Counted from the stretch's first letter, positions 1 through 8,600 are shown. The stretch: DNA of 64,000 nt from Saprospiraceae bacterium (GCA_016714895.1 JADKBV010000011.1:372001-436000); one strand, 5' to 3'. Numbers and translations: made by a program. Notes: generated by a model not told the origin, from the letters alone.

Positions 1-285
1 TTAAAATTATCAGGGTGGTGAAGTTGTGAGGAAAGAGTAATATGTTTTTCGAATTTTACTGCAGAACAATATAATGTATTTTGATTTATTCCAAAATAAA
101 AATTATGGAAATAAAAAAAAGTATCTTAAATTTGGTTATTTTTTATGGAAATACTTGACTGATTGAAATATTTAAATTAATTTTGAAACGAAAATCAATT
201 CTTCATGATAAAAATTGGGGTGTACAACTAATTTTTTTCTGATATTAGGAATTGAGAAAATTTACTTAATTTAAATTATTTTAGT

Positions 286-1131
286 ATGAAATGTTTATTA
301 ATTGGAAGTTCTTCCGTTCTTCCGTTCTTCCGTTCTTCCGTTCAGAGATTATTAATTTTTGGTTTTATGTTGACTGTATTCTTGGTTTTATCTTGTCAAA
401 AAAATGAAACAGAACAAAACAGAAATGAAATTTCAGTAATGACTGAAATCAGGGGTGATGAAGTCAATGATCCGAATCAGAATCCTTGGTGGGACCAAGA
501 TGGACCTGATTGGGATCAATTAAGCGAAAGTTGTACACCTTCAGGAATTTTTACTGAATGTAATCCTACTAATCCAATAACTGTGTTTTTAACAATTCAA
601 TTGCCTCAATATCCCGGATGTACTTTTCAGGTAGCATTTAAATACACGACATGTTATTTGCCTCAACCTACAGTTTTGATCTCCGATTATGTGATGGGTT
701 ATGTGTATTGCGCTAATTTTCAGTCGGATTTATATAATTCGACCTTGCCAAATGGTATTGGTTTTGGTCAGTTTATTTATAATATAGATCAACAAATTTA
801 CGAAAAGATTGAGCAATATGTTATTGGAAACATTCAATCAGCAGGTGCCCCCGAGCCTTGCTATACTCTTGCATTTTATAAATCTGCCTGTTATATGTAT
901 TGTTATGGGACTAATATTAGAAATCAGTTTGTAGTACGTAAAAAGCCTTGTGGTGATAATGCTTGTTGTAAAAGATCAGTAGATTATTGTAATGGTATAG
1001 CTAATGGAGCAGTGGAGCAAGAAGTCATTGATAATGGTACATGTAGTCAGGTAATACCGCCAGCAGGCTTGTGCGAAGGGATATTAAATCCTAACCCAGC
1101 GCCTGAATGTTATTTTACATGTGATCAATAG
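286..1131 (+). CDS. Cys-rich lipoprotein, unknown function
   Basis: I do not recognise the family. The 281-residue protein starts with a hydrophobic stretch ending in a lipobox (LVLSC, about residues 33-37), so it is probably an envelope lipoprotein. The mature part has about 16 cysteines spread along its length, which suggests a disulfide-bonded extracytoplasmic domain. Oddly, the region before the hydrophobic core is encoded by 4.5 copies of an 8-bp repeat (308-343). Because 8 is not a multiple of 3, a copy-number change would shift the frame. An in-frame ATG at 367 could serve as a fallback start but leaves only a very short signal peptide. A strong terminator follows at 1144, so the gene is its own unit. 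It lies upstream of a T9SS substrate. Confidence 0.7.
   Translation: MKCLLIGSSSVLPFFRSSVQRLLIFGFMLTVFLVLSCQKNETEQNRNEISVMTEIRGDEVNDPNQNPWWDQDGPDWDQLSESCTPSGIFTECNPTNPITVFLTIQLPQYPGCTFQVAFKYTTCYLPQPTVLISDYVMGYVYCANFQSDLYNSTLPNGIGFGQFIYNIDQQIYEKIEQYVIGNIQSAGAPEPCYTLAFYKSACYMYCYGTNIRNQFVVRKKPCGDNACCKRSVDYCNGIANGAVEQEVIDNGTCSQVIPPAGLCEGILNPNPAPECYFTCDQ
308..343 (+). repeat. 8-bp simple sequence repeat (gttcttcc, 4.5 copies)
   Basis: Four perfect copies of gttcttcc plus a partial fifth (gttc) lie inside codons 8-20 of the lipoprotein gene starting at 286. The unit length is not divisible by three, so gain or loss of one copy frameshifts the gene. This is the form of a slipped-strand contingency locus. 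Confidence 0.85.
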
Positions 1132-1143
1132 AAGGAATTGATA

Positions 1144-1180
1144 TTCTGGGGAATTAATTTTTATTCCCCAGAATTATTTT
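1144..1180 (+). terminator. Rho-independent terminator after the lipoprotein gene
   Basis: An 11-bp perfect stem (ttctggggaat at 1144-1154 with attccccagaa at 1163-1173) with an 8-nt loop is followed by a T-rich tract. It begins 13 bases after the stop codon at 1131. Confidence 0.8.
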
Positions 1181-1209
1181 CTTTTTAATAATTATCTAAA
1201 TCAGAAATT

Positions 1210-2886
1210 ATGAAGATTCGAACAATATTAATATTATTTTTTTTGGTATATTTCCATTTAGTTACATTTTCGCAAATCATTCCGACGCCCCAGACATTTA
1301 CAAGCGTTAAGCCCATTTGGTATTACAATATCAAAGATATAGATTTTAAAGAACACCCACTTTTGCAGGGGATGAACCAATATAGTTCTGCTTCCACACA
1401 ATTTCTCAAAATTCACAAAAACGATGTGTATTATTATGCTGACTCAAGATTGGTAGATTTTTACGGTGGTTTTTTATTGAAGTTTAATGGCGAAAATGGA
1501 GAACTTGAATGGCGGTATGCTTCCAATCATACCAATGCACCCAGACCGGAACTTTATCAGGAATTAATTATTGACAAAAACGACCATCCGGTTTTGTCGG
1601 GGGGTCAATCGATTTATCCATATAAAGATCCATTACCGGGTAATCTACTTTTGGGGGCAACGCATTGTCAGTACAGTCGAAAACAAATCGATAAATTAAC
1701 AGGTCAATTACTTAATCACAAATATTCTACGGACACCACGACAAACCCCTTACTTATAATGAGTACATTAACACCCGAAAGTTTTTTTACTTTTTATGAT
1801 AAATTATATTACAGGAGAATTGAAGGTTTCAGGAGATCTCTTTTTTTTCCTTTGAAAGAAGATGATTTGGGTGTTCAATTTGCTGACACGGCTTATATAA
1901 CCTCTTTTTTACCAAATTATATACAAGGACAGGGAATAGTCCCCAATGAAGAAAGATTATTCATTGATGATAATACTTTCGTTAAATTTCAAAATATTTA
2001 TTCAAAAGATTCTTCATTTGAAAATCAGGGTATTCTGTTCAAAGAACATTTTAAAGAAGATCATACCATAGATATAGAAATCATCAGAGATGATTTGGGT
2101 AAATATCTTAAAAGAATACCAAATCCCATTGTAAATATTCCTATGTATATTCTGAATGGTCAATATGTGTTTTTTCAATATCACGGGGTACGATACCCTT
2201 CCAATCCTAATACCGAATTGCCCAGAATTATGATCTTGTGGCTTGATGCTGAGGGCAATGAAATATATTACAAATCCGAATTGGAAGTAAATAATAATTT
2301 TATTTCAGGTGGAATTGTCAGACCAATAGGGATCATAGATAATAAGCTATACCTTTTTGTCTCCAGCCGTGAAAATTCAAAAGGGCTTGACATCATTGAA
2401 ATAGACACACAGGGGAACACCTCAATAAAAGGTAGTATTATCAATACTGACCCTTCGATGTCTTTTTCCACACCTTTCTTCGGATTTGCAGAAAGCGGAA
2501 AACTTATTTGTTGGGCAATAGAAAATAAATTCACTTCTGATTCACAACTTTCAGGAGGTTGGTCGACTATTTATGCATTTGATCCGAAAGATCTCGGTAT
2601 TCCTTATACTTCATCTGTGCAATCAACGACCTTAAATCATAATTTTAAAATTTTACCAAATCCGGCTTCTGATTATTTGAAGATTGAGTCAGATATTTCG
2701 TTTGAGGCCATGCCTTTAAAATGTACTATCACCAGCCCGGAAGGAAATTTAATATACGAGTTTGTGATACAGTCTTCATCGCAAAATATTAATATAAATA
2801 ATTTGAATTCGGGTTTGTATTTTTGTCATTTCAGTAATTATAAAGGTACCATTGGTAAACCTCAAAAAGTGATTATTTTACGGTAA
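1210..2886 (+). CDS. T9SS-exported protein of unknown function
   Basis: A 558-residue secreted protein. Residues 1-22 form a signal peptide ending in FSQ. The last ~80 residues match the type A T9SS sorting domain: an FKILPNPASDYLKIES start, then NLNSGLYFCHF, then a basic-hydrophobic end (KVIILR). The central ~450 residues have no domain I can name; they have short WLDAEGNE- and IDTQGN-like turns that suggest a beta-propeller-like fold, which is inference only. The protein should cross the inner membrane by Sec and the outer membrane by T9SS, then be anchored or released. It ends facing the minus-strand dsrE gene, with an inverted repeat between them. Confidence 0.75.
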   Translation: MKIRTILILFFLVYFHLVTFSQIIPTPQTFTSVKPIWYYNIKDIDFKEHPLLQGMNQYSSASTQFLKIHKNDVYYYADSRLVDFYGGFLLKFNGENGELEWRYASNHTNAPRPELYQELIIDKNDHPVLSGGQSIYPYKDPLPGNLLLGATHCQYSRKQIDKLTGQLLNHKYSTDTTTNPLLIMSTLTPESFFTFYDKLYYRRIEGFRRSLFFPLKEDDLGVQFADTAYITSFLPNYIQGQGIVPNEERLFIDDNTFVKFQNIYSKDSSFENQGILFKEHFKEDHTIDIEIIRDDLGKYLKRIPNPIVNIPMYILNGQYVFFQYHGVRYPSNPNTELPRIMILWLDAEGNEIYYKSELEVNNNFISGGIVRPIGIIDNKLYLFVSSRENSKGLDIIEIDTQGNTSIKGSIINTDPSMSFSTPFFGFAESGKLICWAIENKFTSDSQLSGGWSTIYAFDPKDLGIPYTSSVQSTTLNHNFKILPNPASDYLKIESDISFEAMPLKCTITSPEGNLIYEFVIQSSSQNININNLNSGLYFCHFSNYKGTIGKPQKVIILR

Positions 2887-2935
2887 ATTAATTTATTTTT
2901 TTCTTCATTTTCAGCATAATTTCTTTTCACTTTTA

Positions 2936-2979
2936 TTCCGGTTTCGTCCCTTCATAAGTTAAAGGGACAAAACCGAAAA
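2936..2979. terminator. Inverted repeat between convergent genes
   Basis: A stem of roughly 16 bp with one bulge and one mismatch (around 2936-2952 with 2962-2977) sits between the T9SS gene (plus) and dsrE (minus). There is T-rich DNA before it and A-rich DNA after it, so it may terminate transcription in both directions. Confidence 0.5.
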
Positions 2980-3012
2980 TAAATGAGAAATATATTATGG
3001 TAAGGACGGATT

Positions 3013-3492
3013 TTATATAAACAACATGTGTGTTCCCACACCACTTCCTTGTTTGTAAAAATCACCGACTGTAAGCACGCCGTCCAATTCAGGAATCAGA
3101 TCTTCTTCTTTGTAGTGAAACATGTCCATGGCCAGTTTGCAAGCCCACATTTTCACTCCTGAAGCGGATAATATTTCCAAAAATTCCCGGACGGGTGGCA
3201 TGTCGAGTTTTTCCATTTCTTTTTTCATCATTGATGTTGCCAATGCTTCGATTCCCGGAAGTCCTCCGAGCATGGTAGGCATATGCATGGCGGGATTACC
3301 TACGGTAGCAATGTGTAAATGTTCGAGTTTTTTCTGATGGATAGCTTCCAATCCGAAAAAAGTAAAAAATATTTCAGCCTGAATACCTTCCATTCTGGCA
3401 CCATTCGCCAGTACAAAACAAGCATATACATTTTCCAATGTTGCTTTTGAAAGGATAATCATCATTTTTTTGATTTGACCTTGATCTTCCAT
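3013..3492 (-). CDS. DsrE/DsrF/DrsH-like sulfur-carrier protein
   Basis: A 159-residue protein of the DsrE2 type (COG2210/DrsE_2). Visible hallmarks are the FFTFFGLEAI segment near residues 43-52, a methionine-rich middle, and a late VKMWACKLAMDMF motif whose cysteine is the likely persulfide-carrying residue in this family. Known members take part in sulfur trafficking next to sulfide or thiosulfate oxidation enzymes. It is the last gene of a three-gene minus-strand operon sqr-tusE-dsrE, 19 bases after the tusE stop. The ATG at 3492 gives a normal family length. The role as sulfane-sulfur acceptor is inferred from context. Confidence 0.8.
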   Translation of the reverse strand: MEDQGQIKKMMIILSKATLENVYACFVLANGARMEGIQAEIFFTFFGLEAIHQKKLEHLHIATVGNPAMHMPTMLGGLPGIEALATSMMKKEMEKLDMPPVREFLEILSASGVKMWACKLAMDMFHYKEEDLIPELDGVLTVGDFYKQGSGVGTHMLFI

Positions 3493-3511
3493 GATTTTTG
3501 TTTTTTGTTTA

Positions 3512-3820
3512 TTAAATACAACTTACGGGTTTAGGAATACCGGCAATTTTGGTGGCTGTTTTCAGAGGAGCATTGGGAAATAAAGTATAAAACTCCTTGA
3601 TGTCCACGACACCACTTTTTCCGATTTTCCGGATACTGAGGGGAACATTATTTTTATATTCTGTCTGAATATATGTGATGACTTCCCAATGTTTTGGCGT
3701 CATACTGATTTCATTTTCTGTGGCCAATGCTTCCCCGATTTGGGTGTTCCATTGTGTAAAGTCTGTCATGAAACCTTCTTCATTGACATCTATGGTGTTA
3801 CCAACTAATTCTTTTAACAT
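3512..3820 (-). CDS. tusE: TusE/DsrC-family sulfur relay protein
   Basis: A 102-residue protein of the TusE/DsrC/DsvC family. The C-terminal arm ends IPKPVSCI, with the family's penultimate cysteine that carries sulfur. The second arm cysteine found in true DsrC (11 residues upstream) is a threonine here, so it resembles TusE rather than a sulfite-reductase DsrC. I chose the ATG at 3820; the open frame extends to 3880, but that would overlap the end of sqr and add a non-family N-terminus. The gene lies between sqr and dsrE, which points to sulfane-sulfur transfer from sulfide oxidation rather than only tRNA thiolation. Confidence 0.75.
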   Translation of the reverse strand: MLKELVGNTIDVNEEGFMTDFTQWNTQIGEALATENEISMTPKHWEVITYIQTEYKNNVPLSIRKIGKSGVVDIKEFYTLFPNAPLKTATKIAGIPKPVSCI

Positions 3821-3839
3821 GATCATTAATATTTTGAGT

Positions 3840-5081
3840 TTAAAAATTTTTACCTGCAAGTGACATTCGCGCTTTGACAAATGGGATCGGACGTGCTTTG
3901 AGCAACATATTCCAATAAACCCATCGGAAAGCGAGCTTGCCCCAGTGATTCATACGGCTTTCTTTTAGCAATCTGAGTGGTCCGATGCCCGCAATCGGGA
4001 AGGTACCTTCCACCGGTTCGTGGTCGTAATTGAAGTCGATGAGCAGGGCTTTGCCTTTTCCTGTTTCGATAAAACAATTGGCATGACCATCAAATTCAGG
4101 AAGTAATTCTTCTTTACGGATGAACCTCAATACGTTTTCAAAAAGGATTTCTGCCTGAAAATGGGTGACAGAACCTGCTTTGGACGTAGGTATATTGGTA
4201 GCGTCGCCGAGCACAAAGATGTTGGGTGATACCTTGGATTGTAAAGTACCTTTGTCTGTGGGCACAAAATTTAGTTCGTCGCCGAGACCGGATTTTTCGA
4301 TGACCTGACTGCCTTTATTGGTAGGAACGGTCACCAAAAGGTCAAAAGGTACTTCTTTTCCGCTGTAATCTTTGATGGATTTATTTTCATTATCCACACT
4401 TTCGATGGCAAAATCAGAAACAATGTTGATGTTTTTTTCTTTGAGCAGATATTCCAGTTTTTGGGTTGCCCTTGGTTTGGTAAATGCTCCGCTCAAAGGA
4501 GTCACATAAGTAATGTCGACTTTGTCACGCATACCTTTTTTGCCAAAAAAATCATCTGCCAGAAATGAAAATTCCAAAGGAGCCACCGGACATTTGATCG
4601 GCATTTCTGTGATGTGAACCACGAGTTTTCCGCCTCCCCAGGTTGCCAGTTTTTCGCGAAGTGCTTTTGCTCCTTCAAAGGTATAAAAGTCAAAGATGGA
4701 TTTTCGCCATTCGGGGCCATTCATACCTTCGATTTCGGAAGAATCAATAGTGGAACCGGTAGCGATGATAAGGATATCGTAATGGATGTTTTTCCCGCTT
4801 TCAAAAAGGACTTGTTGCTCCTCTGATTTGATTTCACTGGCTTTTTCCTGAACAAATTTTACTTCATCAGGAAGAAAACTTCGAATCGGTTTTTTGACAT
4901 CTTCTTCATCATATATACCAAATGGAAGAAATAAAAATCCGGGTTGGTAGTAATGCGTATCGGTCGCGTCGGCAATAGTAATATGCCAGCTATGTGGATC
5001 CACTTCTTTGACCAGTTGATTGGCCATAATGGTACCTGCTGTGCCGGCACCAAGGATGAGGATATTTTTTTTATGTTTCAT
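3840..5081 (-). CDS. sqr: Sulfide:quinone oxidoreductase-type flavoprotein
   Basis: A 413-residue FAD-dependent oxidoreductase. It has an N-terminal dinucleotide fold (ILGAGTAGT at about 9-17), an ATGS strand near 107-110 and a C-terminal FAD contact (FVLGDATN near 289-296). There are two cysteines, Cys164 (PIKCPVAP) and Cys336. They match in position the two redox cysteines essential in SQR; the third cysteine of classical SQR is absent. The enzyme would oxidise sulfide at the membrane and reduce the quinone pool. The C-terminal amphipathic region (WVYWNMLLKARPIPFVK) could bind the membrane. It is the first gene of the operon with tusE and dsrE. A flavocytochrome-c-like or NADH dehydrogenase role is less likely in this context. 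Confidence 0.82.
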   Translation of the reverse strand: MKHKKNILILGAGTAGTIMANQLVKEVDPHSWHITIADATDTHYYQPGFLFLPFGIYDEEDVKKPIRSFLPDEVKFVQEKASEIKSEEQQVLFESGKNIHYDILIIATGSTIDSSEIEGMNGPEWRKSIFDFYTFEGAKALREKLATWGGGKLVVHITEMPIKCPVAPLEFSFLADDFFGKKGMRDKVDITYVTPLSGAFTKPRATQKLEYLLKEKNINIVSDFAIESVDNENKSIKDYSGKEVPFDLLVTVPTNKGSQVIEKSGLGDELNFVPTDKGTLQSKVSPNIFVLGDATNIPTSKAGSVTHFQAEILFENVLRFIRKEELLPEFDGHANCFIETGKGKALLIDFNYDHEPVEGTFPIAGIGPLRLLKESRMNHWGKLAFRWVYWNMLLKARPIPFVKARMSLAGKNF

Positions 5082-5155
5082 TGTGATGATTTTGAGGTTT
5101 TTGGAATTGTGTTTGATTTGGATTCCTTCGATATGGAACTACAAATAACACAATA

Positions 5156-5163
5156 CAAATGTA
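5156..5163 (-). promoter_or_regulatory. Possible -7 box for the sqr operon
   Basis: On the minus strand the bases read TACATTTG, a match to the Bacteroidota TAnnTTTG -7 element, about 75 bases upstream of the sqr start. I see no clear -33 TTG, so this is tentative. Confidence 0.35.
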
Positions 5164-5395
5164 AGGCTGTCTGTATCCGGTGCAGATGATATTGATTATC
5201 AGTATACATGACTTTGAACATTTGTAGAAAGGGTTTTCAGATTTTTTATTTCAGAGCTCCGAATAAAGTAATATTTAAATTTTTTTTGAGGATTTTCGGT
5301 GGTAGTACTACCTGCAAATGAAATCTGATTTGGCTTAAAAGGATAGCCTTATATTTTTTTCAAACAAAAAAGGGCTTGGTATTTCAAATATTTTC

Positions 5396-5403
5396 TACTT
5401 TAG
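5396..5403 (+). promoter_or_regulatory. Possible -7 box for abgT
   Basis: TACTTTAG, one base off the TAnnTTTG consensus, lies 61 bases before the abgT start, with a TTGG about 16 bases upstream. It is a weak match. Confidence 0.35.
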
Positions 5404-5463
5404 CACTTCTTCTCAAAGAAGATACGATGGATTCCATTATATAAACAAACAATCGACCAAAAC

Positions 5464-7011
5464 ATGAATCAACAAGCAGCCCCGAAAGGTTTTATCAACA
5501 AGGCCTTAAACTTTATTGAAAGAGCAGGGAACAAACTTCCTGACCCTGCAGTTCTTTTTCTCGTACTTATGATCTTTGTATGGGTATTGTCATGGTTAAT
5601 TTCAGGATTTTCTTTTGCGGAAATTGATCCGAGGACTTCACAGCCGATCGTAGTCAATAACATGTTGTCAGGCAAATCTTTTGGAGAATTTTTTTCCAAT
5701 ATGGTGACCACTTTCACGGGATTTGCACCATTGGGAATCGTATTGGTAGCTATGCTTGGCGTAGGAGTCGCCGAATATGCAGGTTTTATCAATGCAGGTT
5801 TAAAAACCTTGTTGAGTTTTACGCCAAAAATGTTACTTACTCCGATGTTGATTTTGGTGGCTATCGTATCACACACAGCGACAGATGCCGGTTATGTGTT
5901 GGTTATACCTATCGGAGGGGTAATCTTTTATTCAGCGGGCAGGCATCCTTTGGCTGGTATTGCGGCAGCTTTTGCCGGGGTTTCCGGTGGATTTAGCGCC
6001 AATTTTGTTCCTTCGGGTATTGATCCGCTCTTGCAGGGATTTACACAGTCTGCGGCAAGAATCATCGACCCTGTGATCGAATTAAATCCGTTGAACAATT
6101 GGTTTTTTACCAGTGCGTCCAGTGTTTTGATTATTTTATTGGGATGGTATCTGACAGACAGGGTGATAGAGCCAAGATTAAAATCAGTAGCGGTGGATGA
6201 AAATGCCGATTTGCCGAAAGGCACGATGGATCCGTTGACCAAAAAAGAAAAAAAGAGTTTTTACACTTCTATCCTGGTCATGACGGGAATGTTGGTTTTG
6301 CTTGCCCTTTGGGCCATGCCGGCCACATCAGCCTTACGATCTGAAACCGGCGTTTTGACAGATATAAAAGCACCTTTGATGCGGTCGATAGTGCCTATTA
6401 TCTTTATTGTATTTCTCATTCCGGGGATCGTGTACGGGTATATGTCCGGAACCTTTGCCAAAACCAAAGACGTCATTGACTCCATGTCAAAATCCATGAC
6501 GGGAATGAGTTATTATATTGTAATGGCCTTTTTCTGTGCCTTGTTTATCGATGCATTTACCAAGTCAAACATCGGTGCTTTGTTGGCTTTAAAAGGAGCT
6601 GCGGGATTACAAAGTCTGCAATTGCCTCCTCAGGTTACGATAGTAGGTATCGTATTTCTGACCTCATTTGTCAATTTGTTTGTGGGTTCTGCTTCCGCAA
6701 AATGGGCTTTGATGTCTCCCATTTTGGTGCCGATGCTGATGCAATTGGGTATTTCTCCTGACCTGACTCAGGCAGGTTATCGGGTAGGGGACTCTGTATC
6801 GAATATCATCACACCATTGATGCCTTACTTTCCTTTGGTGGTTGTCTTTTGTCAGAAATATGTGAAATCCACCGGGATCGGAACGTTGGTATCGATGATG
6901 TTGCCATTTACGGTAGCATTTATCATCGCCTGGACTTTATTTTTACTGATTTATTGGGGACTTGACATACCACTCGGTTTGCAGTCAACATATGAATATG
7001 TTCCGAAATAA
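5464..7011 (+). CDS. abgT: AbgT-family transporter
   Basis: A 515-residue integral membrane protein of the AbgT family (p-aminobenzoyl-glutamate uptake in E. coli; some members export sulfonamides). The family-typical opening GFINKALNFIERAGNKLPDPAVLF is visible at residues 9-32. It also shows the TATDAGYVLVIPIGG re-entrant region, GGFSAN, SASAKWALMSPIL and the GDSVSNIITPLMPYF hairpin. About 12 membrane segments are predicted by eye. It stands alone, divergent from the sqr operon, and is followed by a strong terminator. The substrate cannot be told from sequence. Confidence 0.9.
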   Translation: MNQQAAPKGFINKALNFIERAGNKLPDPAVLFLVLMIFVWVLSWLISGFSFAEIDPRTSQPIVVNNMLSGKSFGEFFSNMVTTFTGFAPLGIVLVAMLGVGVAEYAGFINAGLKTLLSFTPKMLLTPMLILVAIVSHTATDAGYVLVIPIGGVIFYSAGRHPLAGIAAAFAGVSGGFSANFVPSGIDPLLQGFTQSAARIIDPVIELNPLNNWFFTSASSVLIILLGWYLTDRVIEPRLKSVAVDENADLPKGTMDPLTKKEKKSFYTSILVMTGMLVLLALWAMPATSALRSETGVLTDIKAPLMRSIVPIIFIVFLIPGIVYGYMSGTFAKTKDVIDSMSKSMTGMSYYIVMAFFCALFIDAFTKSNIGALLALKGAAGLQSLQLPPQVTIVGIVFLTSFVNLFVGSASAKWALMSPILVPMLMQLGISPDLTQAGYRVGDSVSNIITPLMPYFPLVVVFCQKYVKSTGIGTLVSMMLPFTVAFIIAWTLFLLIYWGLDIPLGLQSTYEYVPK

Positions 7012-7042
7012 AAGAATAAAAATAGTTTATATCGTTTCTTTA

Positions 7043-7079
7043 AAAATCCCAAATAATATCTTATTTGGGATTTTTTTTA
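7043..7079. terminator. Bidirectional terminator after abgT
   Basis: A 14-bp stem (7043-7056 with 7061-7074, core atcccaaataa/ttatttgggat) with a 4-base loop is followed by T-run bases to 7078. An A-run on the other side allows it to serve the convergent gene ending at 7084 as well. Confidence 0.8.
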
Positions 7080-7083
7080 TGGC

Positions 7084-7623
7084 TTAAAATCGATAGCCGA
7101 AACCAACCATGAGTCTGCCTTCCGCTTCGACAGGGTCTCTTTGGTATTCATGAACGTCACTCAGGATGGCAAGACCAACACCCAGGTCCATCAAAAAATG
7201 TTTGGAAAGACCAAATTGGTGTCCGGTACGGAATACTCCTCCCATTTTGGATTTACCGGTTTTGACCACCTGATCCATGTCGTTCAGAATGACATCATCA
7301 TAATCATAATGATAGGCAAAACCTCCGGAAAGATAAAAACCTCTCAAAGCGTCTGACGTTGATTTGGCAAAATATCTTCGGTAGTCCAGGGTGGTATTCA
7401 ACCAGTTGGTTTCGGTAAAAAAAACGAGATTGCCCCGGTGAAAATTGGCTACAACCGATGACTTTTTTGTTATTCTGTATTCGACATGAAGCGATGGAAT
7501 GATGAGGATGTTCAAAATATTGGTTTTGACAGCCATTCTGTATGGATAAGACTTTGATTCCTGTTTTTGTGCGAATGAAATATACGGAACAAGAAATAAA
7601 AGGAGTAAAATATATTTTGACAT
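7084..7623 (-). CDS. DUF3575-like outer-membrane protein
   Basis: A 179-residue protein with a signal peptide (residues 1-18, ending SFAQ). It then has the KTNILNILIIPSLHVEYRI start and alternating aromatic-polar strands of a small outer-membrane beta-barrel. It ends VGFGYRF, with the terminal phenylalanine expected for barrel assembly. The opening segment resembles DUF3575 proteins of Bacteroidota. The function is unknown. It is a single gene, convergent with abgT. Confidence 0.65.
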   Translation of the reverse strand: MSKYILLLLFLVPYISFAQKQESKSYPYRMAVKTNILNILIIPSLHVEYRITKKSSVVANFHRGNLVFFTETNWLNTTLDYRRYFAKSTSDALRGFYLSGGFAYHYDYDDVILNDMDQVVKTGKSKMGGVFRTGHQFGLSKHFLMDLGVGLAILSDVHEYQRDPVEAEGRLMVGFGYRF

Positions 7624-7930
7624 GTTTTTGATGTTGTGGCGGTTAAAAATAGGTACTTTTTTTTTGGCGAAAGTGAATATTTATAGAACGAAAAAAGTAG
7701 AGTTTAAGTTTGGTGATTGGGGAAAAGACTCAATTGTCTTCTATTTTTCAAAAAGAAGGAACAATTTATATTTTTTGAGAATTATGAACTTTTATGAAAG
7801 GTCGCGCTGAAACTAATAAACACAATAAAAGGGAAAATGTAGTTTCCTCAATTTTTTAAAGAATAGAGCCAGAACTTTTTAAAATCTGGAAACGTTATAA
7901 TATTTAAGAAATGGTTAAATTTTTTTTCTT
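7624..7930. other. Intergenic region, no clear gene
   Basis: About 300 bases of AT-rich DNA between the DUF3575-like gene and the toxin-antitoxin pair. A 62-codon open frame at 7622-7810 has low-complexity content, no plausible start signal and no recognisable domain, so I do not call it. It presumably holds the divergent promoters. Confidence 0.5.
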
Positions 7931-8113
7931 ATGGATGGAATAGTATATTTGGAAGACGATAAGACGAAGAAGAAATATGTACAGATTGATCTGGAAAAAT
8001 ATGGCGATTTATGGCCTGATTTTTTGGATATTATCATTGCCAGAAATCGTAAAAATGATAAAAAAATACCTTTCAAAGATGTGAAAAATATGATTTTGGG
8101 TGGAGGCTTATGA
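7931..8113 (+). CDS. Putative antitoxin of a RelE-type pair
   Basis: A 60-residue acidic/basic mixed protein directly upstream of, and overlapping by 14 bases, a RelE/ParE-type toxin gene. The position and size are those of an antitoxin. The sequence (VYLEDDKTKKKYVQIDLEKY at the N-terminus) does not match a DNA-binding antitoxin family I know. The strand-like start and helical C-terminus could wrap a RelE toxin. It could also regulate its own promoter, but no operator is evident. The call rests on gene context. Confidence 0.6.
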   Translation: MDGIVYLEDDKTKKKYVQIDLEKYGDLWPDFLDIIIARNRKNDKKIPFKDVKNMILGGGL

Positions 8114-8363
8114 TATTGTTTTTAGTGAAGGAGCATTAAAAGATTTGAAAGTTATACCGCAAAAAGAACAAATAAAAATACTTGATAAGGTTGAAAGACT
8201 ATCAGATAACCCATACCCCAAAGGTTGTGTAAAAATTAAAGCCTCAAATGATGAACTATGGAGATTCCGCCAAGGAAACTACAGAGTTCTGTATAGTGTA
8301 GATTCAGAAATTAAGATAGTAGATATAAGACGTATAAGTCATCGAAAAAACGTGTATCGATAA
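8100..8363 (+). CDS. RelE/ParE-superfamily toxin
   Basis: An 87-residue protein with the RelE/ParE fold pattern: an N-terminal strand (YDIVFSEGALKDLK), two helices, and the core motif LWRFRQGNYRVLYSV at residues 53-67. It ends with the basic DIRRISHRKNVYR strand. RelE members cleave mRNA on the ribosome and ParE members inhibit gyrase. The basic C-terminus with His81 and Arg/Tyr residues favours an mRNA interferase, but this is not decisive. The start is a GTG inside the antitoxin gene, with a 14-base overlap that implies translational coupling. Confidence 0.8.
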   Translation: MEAYDIVFSEGALKDLKVIPQKEQIKILDKVERLSDNPYPKGCVKIKASNDELWRFRQGNYRVLYSVDSEIKIVDIRRISHRKNVYR

Positions 8364-8567
8364 ATCAGGTCTCAAATTGGGGCAATCTGGCAGGTACATT
8401 TTTCTAAGTGAAAGTAAATATTTACCTTTAAACCACAATCCTTTTGAACCTCACTGGAACCTTCAACCTACTTTATCGGTGTGACCGTTTTTTCCTGTTT
8501 CTTAATACGAAATTCCTGACAATTAATCCTTGATTTTCTATCTTACCTTTTCTTTTCAGAAAAAATC

Positions 8568-8600
8568 TTGGGTTTTTCCTTTTACAATGCCGTACCTTTG
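8568..8600 (+). promoter_or_regulatory. Promoter of hisS (TTG-22-TAccTTTG)
   Basis: TTG at 8568-8570 and TACCTTTG at 8593-8600 fit the Bacteroidota housekeeping promoter (TTTG, 19-22 spacer, TAnnTTTG). Transcription would start near 8607, giving a leader of about 60 bases before hisS at 8667. Confidence 0.6.

Noticed and set aside
1..285. Possible end of an upstream gene at the left edge
   Set aside because: All three plus frames meet stops within the first 30 or so bases and nothing protein-like is read; treated as AT-rich intergenic DNA with no clear promoter.
7622..7810. 62-codon plus-strand open frame
   Set aside because: Starts at the very edge of the divergent gene's start, has low-complexity Phe/Lys content, no ribosome-binding context and no domain; more likely promoter DNA.
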